This document shows positions 56,517 through 64,000 of a DNA stretch of 64,000 nt, piece after piece. The DNA is from Paludibacteraceae bacterium. GTDB lineage: Bacteria > Bacteroidota > Bacteroidia > Bacteroidales > Paludibacteraceae. Under the pieces are notes generated by a model. It was not told where the DNA came from and ran no database searches. It saw nothing but the letters and a program-made list of their open reading frames with translations. Location of the stretch: positions 124,001 to 188,000 of the forward strand of contig JAKSNY010000001.1 of NCBI GenBank assembly GCA_024399495.1, written 5' to 3'. Numbering within the stretch: position 1 is the stretch's first letter; each line of letters opens with the position of its first letter. The translations under genes were made by a program, and so were the position numbers.

Positions 56517-56569
56517 AAATAGTGAATACAAAAATTTTTAACAGTCATTTTTATCTCAAATGCCTATTA

Positions 56570-56610
56570 TTTGAAAAAAAAATCGGTTGTTCAAAAGAGC
56601 AACCGATTTT
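56570..56610 (-). terminator. terminator of the oad operon
   Basis: AAAATCGGTTG (56579-56589) and CAACCGATTTT (56600-56610) form an 11-bp stem. On the minus strand it is followed by about ten Ts. Confidence 0.9.
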
Positions 56611-56629
56611 AATAAAACATATAATTTAA

Positions 56630-57874
56630 TTAACCTAAGAATGATATAAGGATACCTGCCGCAACGGCAGATCCTATAACACCAGCAACATTACTTGACA
56701 TACAATAATTGAGTACATGGTTTTTAGGGTCATATTTAAGGGCAATATCATTTGCCACACGTGATGCCATAGGAACGGCACTCAAGCCTGTGGCACCAAC
56801 AAGCGGATTTATCTTTTTCTTGGTAAAGAGGTTCATAATCTTTACAAGCATAATGCCACCGAATATAGAGAATCCGAATGCAAGGAATCCGCCGGCTACA
56901 ATACCTATTGTAGTCCAGTTAAGAAACGCCTCAACAGTCATCGTGGCTCCTACAGAGAGTCCTAAGAATATTGTGGCTGCATTCATAATGCCGTTGGATG
57001 CCGCTTCAAACAGACGAGAAGTGTTTGCTCCAATTTCTTTGATAAGGTTACCAAACATAAGCATACCTACAAGAGCTACTGCATCGGGTACTATAATTGC
57101 AACAATAGTGGTAACTGCTATAGGAAATATAATTTTTAGCACTCTCATATTCTTAAATTCCTGTTTGTTCGGGTAGAGCTTATCCTGCTCCTTCATATTA
57201 ATCATAAGCTCTTTTTTAGAACAGGTCAGCTTAACCACTAATGGTATAATCACTGGCACAAGAGCCATATAAGAGTATGCGGCAATAGCAATAGGGCCAA
57301 GAAGATGAGGGGCAAGTTTAAGTGTTGTAAAAATTGCAGTAGGACCATCTGCACCACCTATGATTGCAAGTGAGCCCGCCTCCTGCATTGTAAAGAACTG
57401 TGATGCTACAAGCAATACTGCAAATATACCAAACTGTGCACCTGCACCAAATATGGCAAGTTTAAGGTTACGAAGCATAGGGCCAAAGTCAGTAAGAGCA
57501 CCTACGCCCATAAATATGATAGGCGGTAGCAATCCTGATTTAATGAGAGCATAATAGATGTAGTTCATGAGCCCTAAATCATGTGCTATCTCCGGCAGTG
57601 GCATCTCATATACGTTTTTAGAGACCTCAACACCGTCTTTTATGTAGTGGACCAAGCCTTGACCATCTGCACCAAGCACACCCATTCCACCTCCAGGGAA
57701 ATTTGCTATAAGCACACCGAAGGCAATAGGCACAAGTAACAGAGGTTCAAACTCCTTCTTTATGCCAAGATACAGCAATAAGAAGGCAAGGGCGTACATA
57801 ACCAGAAACCTTGGGTCAGCGATAATATCGCTGAAAGCGGTCATACTGTATATTTTTTCCCAAATATTCTCCAT
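56630..57874 (-). CDS. oadB: sodium-pumping oxaloacetate decarboxylase, beta subunit
   Basis: The membrane subunit that decarboxylates carboxybiotin and exports sodium ions. The 414-aa protein has about nine or more hydrophobic helices. GGADGPTAIF, with the sodium-binding Asp region, and the second half SVGATMTVEAFLNW and SNVAGVIGSAVAAG match OadB/MmdB. Last gene of a gamma-alpha-beta operon, starting 5 bp after oadA, and followed by a strong terminator. A methylmalonyl-CoA decarboxylase beta subunit would look similar; the alpha subunit favours oxaloacetate. Confidence 0.93.
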   Translation of the reverse strand: MENIWEKIYSMTAFSDIIADPRFLVMYALAFLLLYLGIKKEFEPLLLVPIAFGVLIANFPGGGMGVLGADGQGLVHYIKDGVEVSKNVYEMPLPEIAHDLGLMNYIYYALIKSGLLPPIIFMGVGALTDFGPMLRNLKLAIFGAGAQFGIFAVLLVASQFFTMQEAGSLAIIGGADGPTAIFTTLKLAPHLLGPIAIAAYSYMALVPVIIPLVVKLTCSKKELMINMKEQDKLYPNKQEFKNMRVLKIIFPIAVTTIVAIIVPDAVALVGMLMFGNLIKEIGANTSRLFEAASNGIMNAATIFLGLSVGATMTVEAFLNWTTIGIVAGGFLAFGFSIFGGIMLVKIMNLFTKKKINPLVGATGLSAVPMASRVANDIALKYDPKNHVLNYCMSSNVAGVIGSAVAAGILISFLG

Positions 57875-57879
57875 ATCGC

Positions 57880-59733
57880 TTATCCTTTGATTTTCATTAA
57901 AACATCGTCTTCAGAGACTGAATCCCCACTCTTGTAGCAAATCTCCGTGATTACACCGTCACACTCTGCCGCTATGGCATTAAATGTCTTCATAGCCTCA
58001 ATGTAACAAACCGTCTGACCCTGTTTAACTACATCTCCAACTTTAACTGCGGTCTCCGATGCTGATTTTACAAGGTAAAACTTGCCTTCAAGAGGAGACT
58101 GGAGTTCCTTGCCCTCACCTGAAGTGGCTGAGGTTGCAGGTGATCCTGCTTGTGGAGCGGTTGCTGAACCATCGTTTGCACCTATTGTAACAGTATATTT
58201 CTCTCCATTGACATCTACGGTAACTGTTTGCGGTAGTGCTACGCCACCTTTTGCTCCAGCCTTATCAGCCTTGCGTTTTGCAAGGTCTTCTTCAAACGCC
58301 GCTTTTGCCTGACCTGATTTGTATAGACGGTATTGCTGTGGGTGCATTGCAAGTTCAAACAGTTCTTCGTCATCTTGTCCAAGTTCCCATTTGTTATCTG
58401 ACATCTCCTTACGGAATGTGTCAAGTGCGTCGGGATAGTTTGATTGTGGGTCTTCTGTATGGAATTCACGCCCTTGCTCTTTTGCCTTAGCAATGAGTTC
58501 AGGAGCAAGAGGTCCAGGTAATGCACCAGCTTTGCCAAGCATCATATCCCAGATATCATCGGCAATCATAGACCACCGTTCCTTACCTTTCTCCATTTGC
58601 ATAACATTCATAAGAGCCATATTCTTAACATATTGGCTAAATGGTGTTACAAGGCACGGATAACCCATCTTAGGCCAAATGTATGCAACCTCATTGAATA
58701 ACTTTATAAGAAGTTCATCCTGTGTCATTGCAGGAAGATTGTTTTTAGCCTTGTATTTGTTAATACTCTCAAGGTTGGTCTCAAGGTCTGTCATAAGTGA
58801 GCCCATCATACCTCCAGGAAGTCCTGGTGCTATAAGGAGTGAATTCATGAGACGGTTGCGTGAAGGAATATAATAACCCAAAAAGTCATCCATCATCTCC
58901 TGAATCATTGTTCTAACCTCCATATATGCCTCCATATTTATCTCTGGAACATCAAACCCTGCATCTTTAAGCATTGCTTGTACGGCAAGCACATCAACGT
59001 GTCCTGTCCCCCATGATAGAGGTTCCATACCTACATCTACATAATCGCAGCCAGCCTTGCATACTTCAAGAACAGATGCCATTGAGAATCCTGGAACTGC
59101 ATGAGAATGGTATTGAACAGGAATATCTGGATATTTCGCCTTAATATTTGCAACAATCTGACCAAGTGTTACAGGACGTCCTATGCCAGCCATATCTTTA
59201 AGACATATCTCATCCGCACCAGCCTCTATTAGTTTGTATGCCATATCTGTGTAGTACTCAACTGTATGGATGGGAGAGAATGTTATGCAAAGACTGCATT
59301 GAGATATCATTCCGCCAGCCTTAGCGTAGCTTATAGATGGTATTATGTTTCGCAAGTCGTTAAGACCGCAGAATGTACGGGCTATATCTGTACCTTGTTT
59401 TTTCTTAACCACATAGAAAAGTTTACGTACATCACTTGGTACAGGACTCATTCTAAGACCGTTCAGTGCCCTATCAAGAAGTTGGGTCTGTATTCCTGCT
59501 TCATGAAATGGTTTTGTCCATTCGCGGACTGCTTTGTTAGGGTTCTCTCCAAAAAGCAGATTAACCTGTTCAAAACCACCGCCATTAGTCTCAACACGGG
59601 CAAAACAGCCCATTTTCACTATTGCCGGAGCAACTTTGACAAGTTGGTCAACACGTGGAACATACTTGCCTGCTGCTTGCCACATATCACGGAATACGAG
59701 GCAGAATTTTACTTGTTTCTTTTTAGTTGCCAT
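57880..59733 (-). CDS. oadA: oxaloacetate decarboxylase alpha subunit with biotin carrier domain
   Basis: A 617-aa protein. The N-terminal carboxyltransferase (HMGL-like TIM barrel, about 20-300) includes RDMWQAAG, GLNDLRN, DEICLKDMAGIGRP with the catalytic Lys, and YHSHAVPG with metal-binding histidines. The PYC_OADA conserved domain follows. After an Ala/Ser-rich linker comes a biotinyl domain with the EAMKT lysine (YIEAMKTFNAI). It transfers CO2 from oxaloacetate to biotin for OadB. The N-terminus lacks the usual RDAHQS spelling, having RDMWQAA. It could instead work as pyruvate carboxylase subunit B, but the adjacent beta and gamma genes argue for the sodium pump. Confidence 0.93.
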   Translation of the reverse strand: MATKKKQVKFCLVFRDMWQAAGKYVPRVDQLVKVAPAIVKMGCFARVETNGGGFEQVNLLFGENPNKAVREWTKPFHEAGIQTQLLDRALNGLRMSPVPSDVRKLFYVVKKKQGTDIARTFCGLNDLRNIIPSISYAKAGGMISQCSLCITFSPIHTVEYYTDMAYKLIEAGADEICLKDMAGIGRPVTLGQIVANIKAKYPDIPVQYHSHAVPGFSMASVLEVCKAGCDYVDVGMEPLSWGTGHVDVLAVQAMLKDAGFDVPEINMEAYMEVRTMIQEMMDDFLGYYIPSRNRLMNSLLIAPGLPGGMMGSLMTDLETNLESINKYKAKNNLPAMTQDELLIKLFNEVAYIWPKMGYPCLVTPFSQYVKNMALMNVMQMEKGKERWSMIADDIWDMMLGKAGALPGPLAPELIAKAKEQGREFHTEDPQSNYPDALDTFRKEMSDNKWELGQDDEELFELAMHPQQYRLYKSGQAKAAFEEDLAKRKADKAGAKGGVALPQTVTVDVNGEKYTVTIGANDGSATAPQAGSPATSATSGEGKELQSPLEGKFYLVKSASETAVKVGDVVKQGQTVCYIEAMKTFNAIAAECDGVITEICYKSGDSVSEDDVLMKIKG

Positions 59734-59743
59734 ATCTGTTATT

Positions 59744-59998
59744 TTATTGTTTTTCTATTTTCTCCACTTTACCCTTACCTTCTGTTATTGTATTAATAGC
59801 TTTAGCGATGGCTTGAGCCACATTTGGCATTACAGCCACAGGGGTGGCAGATTTTGCCTGTGGTTTAGCCTCTTCAGGGGCTATCTTGTTTACCAGCAGT
59901 ATAAGCAGTTTGCCAAGCTCAATAACCAGAATAAGAACTACAAATACTGTTCCCATTCCAATTCCCATAAGTTCAAGGGCATAAATAAGATTTTCCAT
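59744..59998 (-). CDS. oadG: oxaloacetate decarboxylase gamma chain
   Basis: An 84-aa protein with one N-terminal membrane helix (LMGIGMGTVFVVLILVIELGK), the OadG hallmark, and a short Pro/Ala-rich tail with polar residues. It assembles the alpha subunit onto the membrane. First gene of the operon, ending 10 bp before oadA; the order gamma-alpha-beta matches the known Klebsiella oadGAB order. Confidence 0.9.
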   Translation of the reverse strand: MENLIYALELMGIGMGTVFVVLILVIELGKLLILLVNKIAPEEAKPQAKSATPVAVMPNVAQAIAKAINTITEGKGKVEKIEKQ

Positions 59999-60135
59999 AA
60001 CTTTATAGTTTGTGGTTTATAATTTGCATAAATTGTGCATATATGCGTCATATAAGCAAAAAATCTTTGCAAAGTTATAAAAAAAATCTTACTTTTGGAA
60101 AAAAAAATAATTAAATTTGCAATAAAAAATCAGTT

Positions 60136-61224
60136 ATGCAAAATATGAGTGTCCCATCAATATCACAAGCGGAGTCTGTTGCAATGAGAGGAATTGCAAT
60201 AGTAGGAATAATGCTTCATAATTTGCTGCACTGGGGGTCATTGGGGTTTGTCCCCGAAAACGAATCATCATTTTTGATGCGGAATCCAATGTTGCTTTTG
60301 GAGCATTGTGCCAATCCCGATAGTGGTTTGATATGGGATTTATTCTCCTTTTTTGGGTGGTATGGAGTGCCTGTATTTATTTTTTTATCTGCATACGGTT
60401 TGGTCCAAAAGTATGAAAATTCAGGCAAGGAATTCAGAGTAAAAGAGTTTTTGATTAAAAACTATTTAAAACTTCTTTTGTTACTGATTCCTGCTCTTTT
60501 AATTTTTGCCGCCATAGACCAATTGACTTTGAAGTGTTATCAGACACCTGTGTTGCAATTGCTGTTTATGTGTACTCTTTTAAATGATTTTGTATGCTTG
60601 TGGTTACCTACAGAGCCTGGTGTTTATTGGTATTTAGGAGTCGCTTTGCAGTTTTATGCTGTATATATACTGTTTTATTATAAACGAAGTAACAAGACAA
60701 TAATATTTTCAATTATTATAAGTTTATTGTCATTGGTTCTGTCCAACCCAATGTTTTGGGGTGGACAGAGCGTATTATTTTATGTAAAAAACAATTGCAT
60801 AGGTTATTTGTATATCTTTGCAATTGCCGTATGGTATAGAAGAAATGTTTCCAGATTAACAGATTTTAAGAAAAGTGGTTATCTCCTTTCATTGATTGTC
60901 TTATCAATTCTATTCATATTTTCTTCTTTTTGGTTTTACAGTTGGATTTTATCCACAGTACTGTTTGTCCCGATAGTAATTTGCGTTGTCAAATTGATTC
61001 CCCAAAATAGCGGCATATATAAATCCTTATTGTGGTGTGGAAAATATTCCGCTTCCATTTTCATCATACATCCTGTTTTGCGTAGTATATTCCTAACATT
61101 TATGAAAGGAGACGTGAATACATATTGGCAAGTACCTTTGTATATATTGTCTGTATTCGCTTTATCATGGATGTATCAAAAATATTATATTTGGGCTAAA
61201 ACGGCGATGTTGCATAAGATTTAA
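60136..61224 (+). CDS. acyltransferase 3-like membrane protein
   Basis: A 362-aa protein with about ten predicted membrane helices, starting SVAMRGIAIVGIMLHNLLHW, which holds the R-x10-H-type block of acyltransferase family 3 (His in MLHNLLH), then FGWYGVPVFIFLSAYGLV. Members O-acetylate or succinylate surface glycans. ATGs at 60136 and 60145 are both possible. A TAAATTTG -7-like box lies at 60112-60119. Its last 29 bp overlap the convergent LtaS-like gene. The target glycan is unknown. Confidence 0.85.
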   Translation: MQNMSVPSISQAESVAMRGIAIVGIMLHNLLHWGSLGFVPENESSFLMRNPMLLLEHCANPDSGLIWDLFSFFGWYGVPVFIFLSAYGLVQKYENSGKEFRVKEFLIKNYLKLLLLLIPALLIFAAIDQLTLKCYQTPVLQLLFMCTLLNDFVCLWLPTEPGVYWYLGVALQFYAVYILFYYKRSNKTIIFSIIISLLSLVLSNPMFWGGQSVLFYVKNNCIGYLYIFAIAVWYRRNVSRLTDFKKSGYLLSLIVLSILFIFSSFWFYSWILSTVLFVPIVICVVKLIPQNSGIYKSLLWCGKYSASIFIIHPVLRSIFLTFMKGDVNTYWQVPLYILSVFALSWMYQKYYIWAKTAMLHKI

Positions 61225-62956
61225 TGTCGAAATTACTTTTGATTATTCTATCTGATAATTGATACGCCTCATCTTCAGTTACAACTCTATGCTTTAATGC
61301 CGTAGAATCCAATAGATTGACTCCAAACCCTTTCCAATAAAAATTGTCATACCCTATAAGATTACAAATAGTAGGGAAAATATCCATTTGATAACACAAA
61401 TCATCAATCTGTCTTGCATTTGTAAATTCAGGTGATAATATTATTAAAGGACAATAATTATTTCCGTCTGCTATGGAAATGCCATATTTTTGAGCGGCAT
61501 CGTGAAATTCACTAAGCATTTGACTCTTAAATATTGTATGGTCGCCTGTAATGACAACAATGGTACTGTCAAGTAATCTGCCATCTTCAAGATAAGAGTA
61601 TAATATATTCAAGCAGCTATCGGTATAATGAGCACAGTTTAGATAGTCATCCATATATTTGGGCAGGTTATCGGGAATGTTAAAGTTTCTGTTAGAGATA
61701 TAGTTAAAAGGAGAATGCATTGAAAAAGTGACAGACAGGCAGCAGAATGGGTGTTCAAGATTTTTAATTATTTCTGTTGTCTTAATCATAATACTGTCAT
61801 CAGCCCAATGACCGTCTGTGCAGAATGTATAATTCTTGAATCCATAACTTCCGCTAACGTTAGCCTGATTCCAACCACAATCGGGCGTAATAACAGTTGA
61901 ACCTGTAAAATAACTTGCAAAATCAGGATATTTATTTGATGCAAAAGAGAGACAAGCCGCTCCGTTCTGAATAGGAAGTAACCCTGTGCAAACGGTCATT
62001 TGTCCGTCACCTGAAACTCCATGCATAGCCTGTGACTTTATTTTAGAAAAAAACAAACCATTGTGTTTGTTTATGAAGTTTTTTGTGTTTGTCATTGTCT
62101 CCACACCGTTTATTGGCTCAAAAAGCCAACTTTCAAGGCTCTCACATAAAACAATCAACAAATTATATTTAGGTTGTGTGTCAATGGTATAGTTTTTATT
62201 GATATATGGTTCCACTGTTTTTTTATCCAATTCTTTTGCAGAATAATCTGCTTTTGAAAGATAGTACACAATAGTTGCAGGAAAAAAACTTGTTATATCG
62301 TTCATCTGCATATAGTCATCAATCGGAAGGTTCCATTTTGCAAGTTGGAATGCGTAAGAATAAGGGAGAAACAATTTATAGCCATATTTACCATATAGGT
62401 GATCTTGACCAAATTCTGTTGTGCTTCCTCCATTAGATATATAAAAATCGATATGAATGCCATATTCTTTCATTTCTCTTTCCCATCTTTCATATTTGCC
62501 GCCTATATTGAAGGCAATTGAAAATAACAGGCATAGAGCAAAAGGAATGAATTGTCTGGTACGATTTTTATCACCTAAAAATTTATATGCAATAACATAA
62601 AGTATGGTTGTTGCAGGTGGTATAAGCATACTCCAACATAAATAGGCCTTTAATGATGACAAATATGAATTTAAATTGCCTGCCATAAAGATTGAGTCTA
62701 TAGTAATCAGTAGGTTATTGGCTCTAAAGTAGAACATATTGGCAATAATCCACAAGTCAATAAATATTGAAAGGCAAAATGTCCAGATTCTGTTTTTTGT
62801 AATAAAAACAAACGAACTCAAGAACATTGCGGAGGCAATACTTATCAATATTGATTGATACGGAAGTCTATTACAATAAAACGCTTCAAAACTTATATTC
62901 TTTATCAGAATTGTAATAAAGAATGCAATAGCAACTGCGTAAGATTTTTGTTTCAT
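61196..62956 (-). CDS. LtaS-like phosphoglycerol transferase (sulfatase fold)
   Basis: 586 aa from the ATG at 62956; a longer frame running into rsmE is unlikely because it extends into the neighbour and shifts the hydrophobic start inward. Five or so N-terminal membrane helices precede an extracytoplasmic alkaline-phosphatase-type domain from about residue 240. NLLIVLCESLESW (metal Glu), GVSGDGQMTVCTG (nucleophile loop, Ser rather than the usual Thr) and VVITGDHTIF (metal Asp/His) are visible. It probably transfers phosphoglycerol or phosphoethanolamine to an envelope glycan, as OpgB-type enzymes do; Gram-negative cells lack LTA. Ends overlapping the acyltransferase gene. Confidence 0.87.
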   Translation of the reverse strand: MKQKSYAVAIAFFITILIKNISFEAFYCNRLPYQSILISIASAMFLSSFVFITKNRIWTFCLSIFIDLWIIANMFYFRANNLLITIDSIFMAGNLNSYLSSLKAYLCWSMLIPPATTILYVIAYKFLGDKNRTRQFIPFALCLLFSIAFNIGGKYERWEREMKEYGIHIDFYISNGGSTTEFGQDHLYGKYGYKLFLPYSYAFQLAKWNLPIDDYMQMNDITSFFPATIVYYLSKADYSAKELDKKTVEPYINKNYTIDTQPKYNLLIVLCESLESWLFEPINGVETMTNTKNFINKHNGLFFSKIKSQAMHGVSGDGQMTVCTGLLPIQNGAACLSFASNKYPDFASYFTGSTVITPDCGWNQANVSGSYGFKNYTFCTDGHWADDSIMIKTTEIIKNLEHPFCCLSVTFSMHSPFNYISNRNFNIPDNLPKYMDDYLNCAHYTDSCLNILYSYLEDGRLLDSTIVVITGDHTIFKSQMLSEFHDAAQKYGISIADGNNYCPLIILSPEFTNARQIDDLCYQMDIFPTICNLIGYDNFYWKGFGVNLLDSTALKHRVVTEDEAYQLSDRIIKSNFDIKSYATSPF

Positions 62957-62966
62957 AAATGTATAA

Positions 62967-63674
62967 TTATAGTTGGTTTTTAACAGCGACAACTGAACAA
63001 CTATGTAATGCCGCTGTCTCAACACGTAGTCGCATATCGCCAAGGGTTACGGGAATAAAACCATTTGATACGGCTTCAGTAACCTCAATTTCACTAAAAT
63101 CCCCTTCCGGTCCAATCATTATAAGGTAGTTGCCATTAGGCTGAACCGCTTTTGCAAGCATCTCCTTTTCTCCGCTATGGCAGTGGCATATAAATTTTTG
63201 TCCGTCAAAAGAGGTTGTACGCTTCATAAACTCTTTAAAAGAGCATGGCTCATTCAGTTTTGTGAGGTATGGCTGCATTGATTGTTTCATTGCCGATACA
63301 AGAATTTTCTCAATGCGGTCAGTCTTTAGAACTTTACGTTCTGAGAATGTGCAGAATATGGGTGAGATTTCATCAATGCCAATCTCCGCCGCTTTTTCCA
63401 CAAACCATTCCAATCTATCCATATTCTTAGTGGGTGCAATGGCTATATGAAGATGGTAATTGCGGGTGCGTGGATTATCTATTTTCTCCAAACTGTTAAG
63501 CACGCAATGTTTTGGGTGTGCTACAGCGATAGTGGCGTGGTACATCGTACCTTGACCGTCCATAACAAGCACACTATCTCCTGTCTGAAGTCTCAGAACC
63601 TTTACTGCGTGGTGCGATTCATCTTCAGGCAGAGTGTTATCAGAGAGAATATTTGGGGCGTAGAACTGATACAT
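62967..63674 (-). CDS. rsmE: 16S rRNA m3U1498 methyltransferase RsmE
   Basis: A 235-aa SPOUT methyltransferase. The N-terminal PUA-like domain (ESHHAVKVLRLQTGDSV) is followed by the knot region ITIAPTKN-type segment IAIAPTKNMDRLEW, MIGPEGDFSEIE, and LRVETAALHSCSVV that closes the SAM pocket. Normal length. The LtaS-like gene starts about 10 bp after its stop. An octamer array lies immediately upstream. Confidence 0.96.
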   Translation of the reverse strand: MYQFYAPNILSDNTLPEDESHHAVKVLRLQTGDSVLVMDGQGTMYHATIAVAHPKHCVLNSLEKIDNPRTRNYHLHIAIAPTKNMDRLEWFVEKAAEIGIDEISPIFCTFSERKVLKTDRIEKILVSAMKQSMQPYLTKLNEPCSFKEFMKRTTSFDGQKFICHCHSGEKEMLAKAVQPNGNYLIMIGPEGDFSEIEVTEAVSNGFIPVTLGDMRLRVETAALHSCSVVAVKNQL

Positions 63675-63677
63675 ATT

Positions 63678-63750
63678 GGTGATGCGGTGATGCGGTGATG
63701 CGGTGATGCGATATCAAATAACCGAATCACCGAATAACCAAATCACCTAA
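63678..63750. repeat. octamer repeats upstream of rsmE
   Basis: GGTGATGC x4 (63678-63709), a short spacer, then AATAACCG, AATCACCG, AATAACCA, AATCACCT in the opposite orientation. On the gene strand the proximal units read GCATCACC and end 3 nt before the rsmE ATG. The distal units reach the stop region of the next gene. Confidence 0.85.
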
Positions 63751-64000
63751 TAATCTCTGAAACTATCTGGAACAGACGTTGTGGCGCTGATTCCCAAAAT
63801 GCGGCGTATTGTTCAGAGTGGTATTCCACCCAGGGAGTGTCGCTTATGATTCTAATGCTTATAAACGGAACTTTGTTCTGATAGCAGGCGTGAGCTATGC
63901 TGTTTGACTCCATATCAACTGCAAGTGCCTCAGGAAACTTTCCCTTAATAACCATTAGGGCATCGTTGTTTGTAATGAATTGGTCGCCTGTGCAGATAAG
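63743..64000 (-). CDS. 5'-methylthioadenosine/S-adenosylhomocysteine nucleosidase, C-terminal part (5' truncated)
   Basis: The minus-strand frame runs off the window edge; about 85 C-terminal residues are visible. CTGDQFITNND, AVDMESNSIAHACYQNKVPF (the Glu contacts the ribose in MTAN enzymes) and IRIISDTPW (catalytic Asp) match the family, which cleaves adenine from MTA and SAH. Ser and Asn replace the usual Gly-Ala after the Glu (ESNS for EGAA), so nucleoside preference might be altered. The last codons border the octamer array. Confidence 0.85.
   Translation of the reverse strand, partial: LICTGDQFITNNDALMVIKGKFPEALAVDMESNSIAHACYQNKVPFISIRIISDTPWVEYHSEQYAAFWESAPQRLFQIVSEIIR

Noticed and set aside
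59266..59796. 176-codon frame antisense to oadA
   Set aside because: Shadow of the oadA 5' half with unnatural composition; runs over the oadA-oadG junction.
62957..63043. Longer LtaS-like start reaching into rsmE
   Set aside because: The extra 29 residues are an out-of-frame reading of rsmE; the ATG at 62956 precedes the first membrane helix and leaves a normal gap.

Overview
The window is an AT-rich stretch of a Bacteroidales (Bacteroidota) chromosome. The signs are Bacteroidota-type promoters (-33 TTTG and -7 TAnnTTTG, 19-20 bp apart), no clear Shine-Dalgarno sequences, an ArgF'-type transcarbamylase with Pro90, the type IX secretion (T9SS) regulator PorX, a PorP/SprF protein and a CHU_C sorting domain. 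I cannot name the species. Possession of a T9SS fits Porphyromonadaceae/Paludibacteraceae-like lineages better than gut Bacteroides.

Layout. 1-6.9 kb: end of an alpha-2-macroglobulin-like protein, greA, a HIT protein, succinylornithine transcarbamylase overlapping miaB, and an OmpA-family protein. 7-9.9 kb: an unusual receiver-receiver-ATP-grasp protein. 9.9-16.6 kb: an envelope-glycan cluster (MsbA-like exporter, four glycosyltransferases, an O-antigen ligase/polymerase-like protein that reads out of gyrB). 16.6-31.2 kb, all minus strand: gyrB, a 247-aa unknown, a polyprenyl synthase, a CPBP protease fused to D-Ala-D-Ala ligase, LD-carboxypeptidase, porX, gtrA, recQ, clpX, clpP, cysS. 31.2-38.3 kb: MFS transporter, three tRNAs (Ala-CGC, Leu-UAG, Glu-CUC), two small proteins, trigger factor, nadB, a 5'-nucleotidase. 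38.4-54.7 kb: SDR, mutS, a giant CHU_C protein with its PorP/SprF partner, dusB, a U32 protease-like protein, birA-comF-rsmA, lgt-DUF4834-metG. 54.7-64 kb: DUF2461, two XRE regulators, the oadGAB sodium pump, an acyltransferase, an LtaS-like phosphoglycerol transferase, rsmE and an MTA/SAH nucleosidase (partial).

How it fits together. Most genes are housekeeping with short gaps or 4-bp overlaps. Four themes stand out: envelope building (Ddl, LdcA, polyprenyl synthase, glycosyltransferases, Lgt), T9SS output and control (PorX, CHU_C and PorP/SprF), protein quality control (ClpXP, trigger factor) and sodium-coupled decarboxylation (OadGAB, with BirA nearby to biotinylate it).

Less ordinary features: families of G-poor 7-, 8- and 15-nt tandem repeats that end a few bases before start codons; a hairpin island plus a palindromic leader in front of gyrB; the in-frame CPBP-Ddl fusion; the receiver/ATP-grasp protein; a candidate small RNA near 55.65 kb; and AGTAC palindromes ahead of the XRE pair. 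No rRNA, CRISPR array, insertion sequence or phage is visible.
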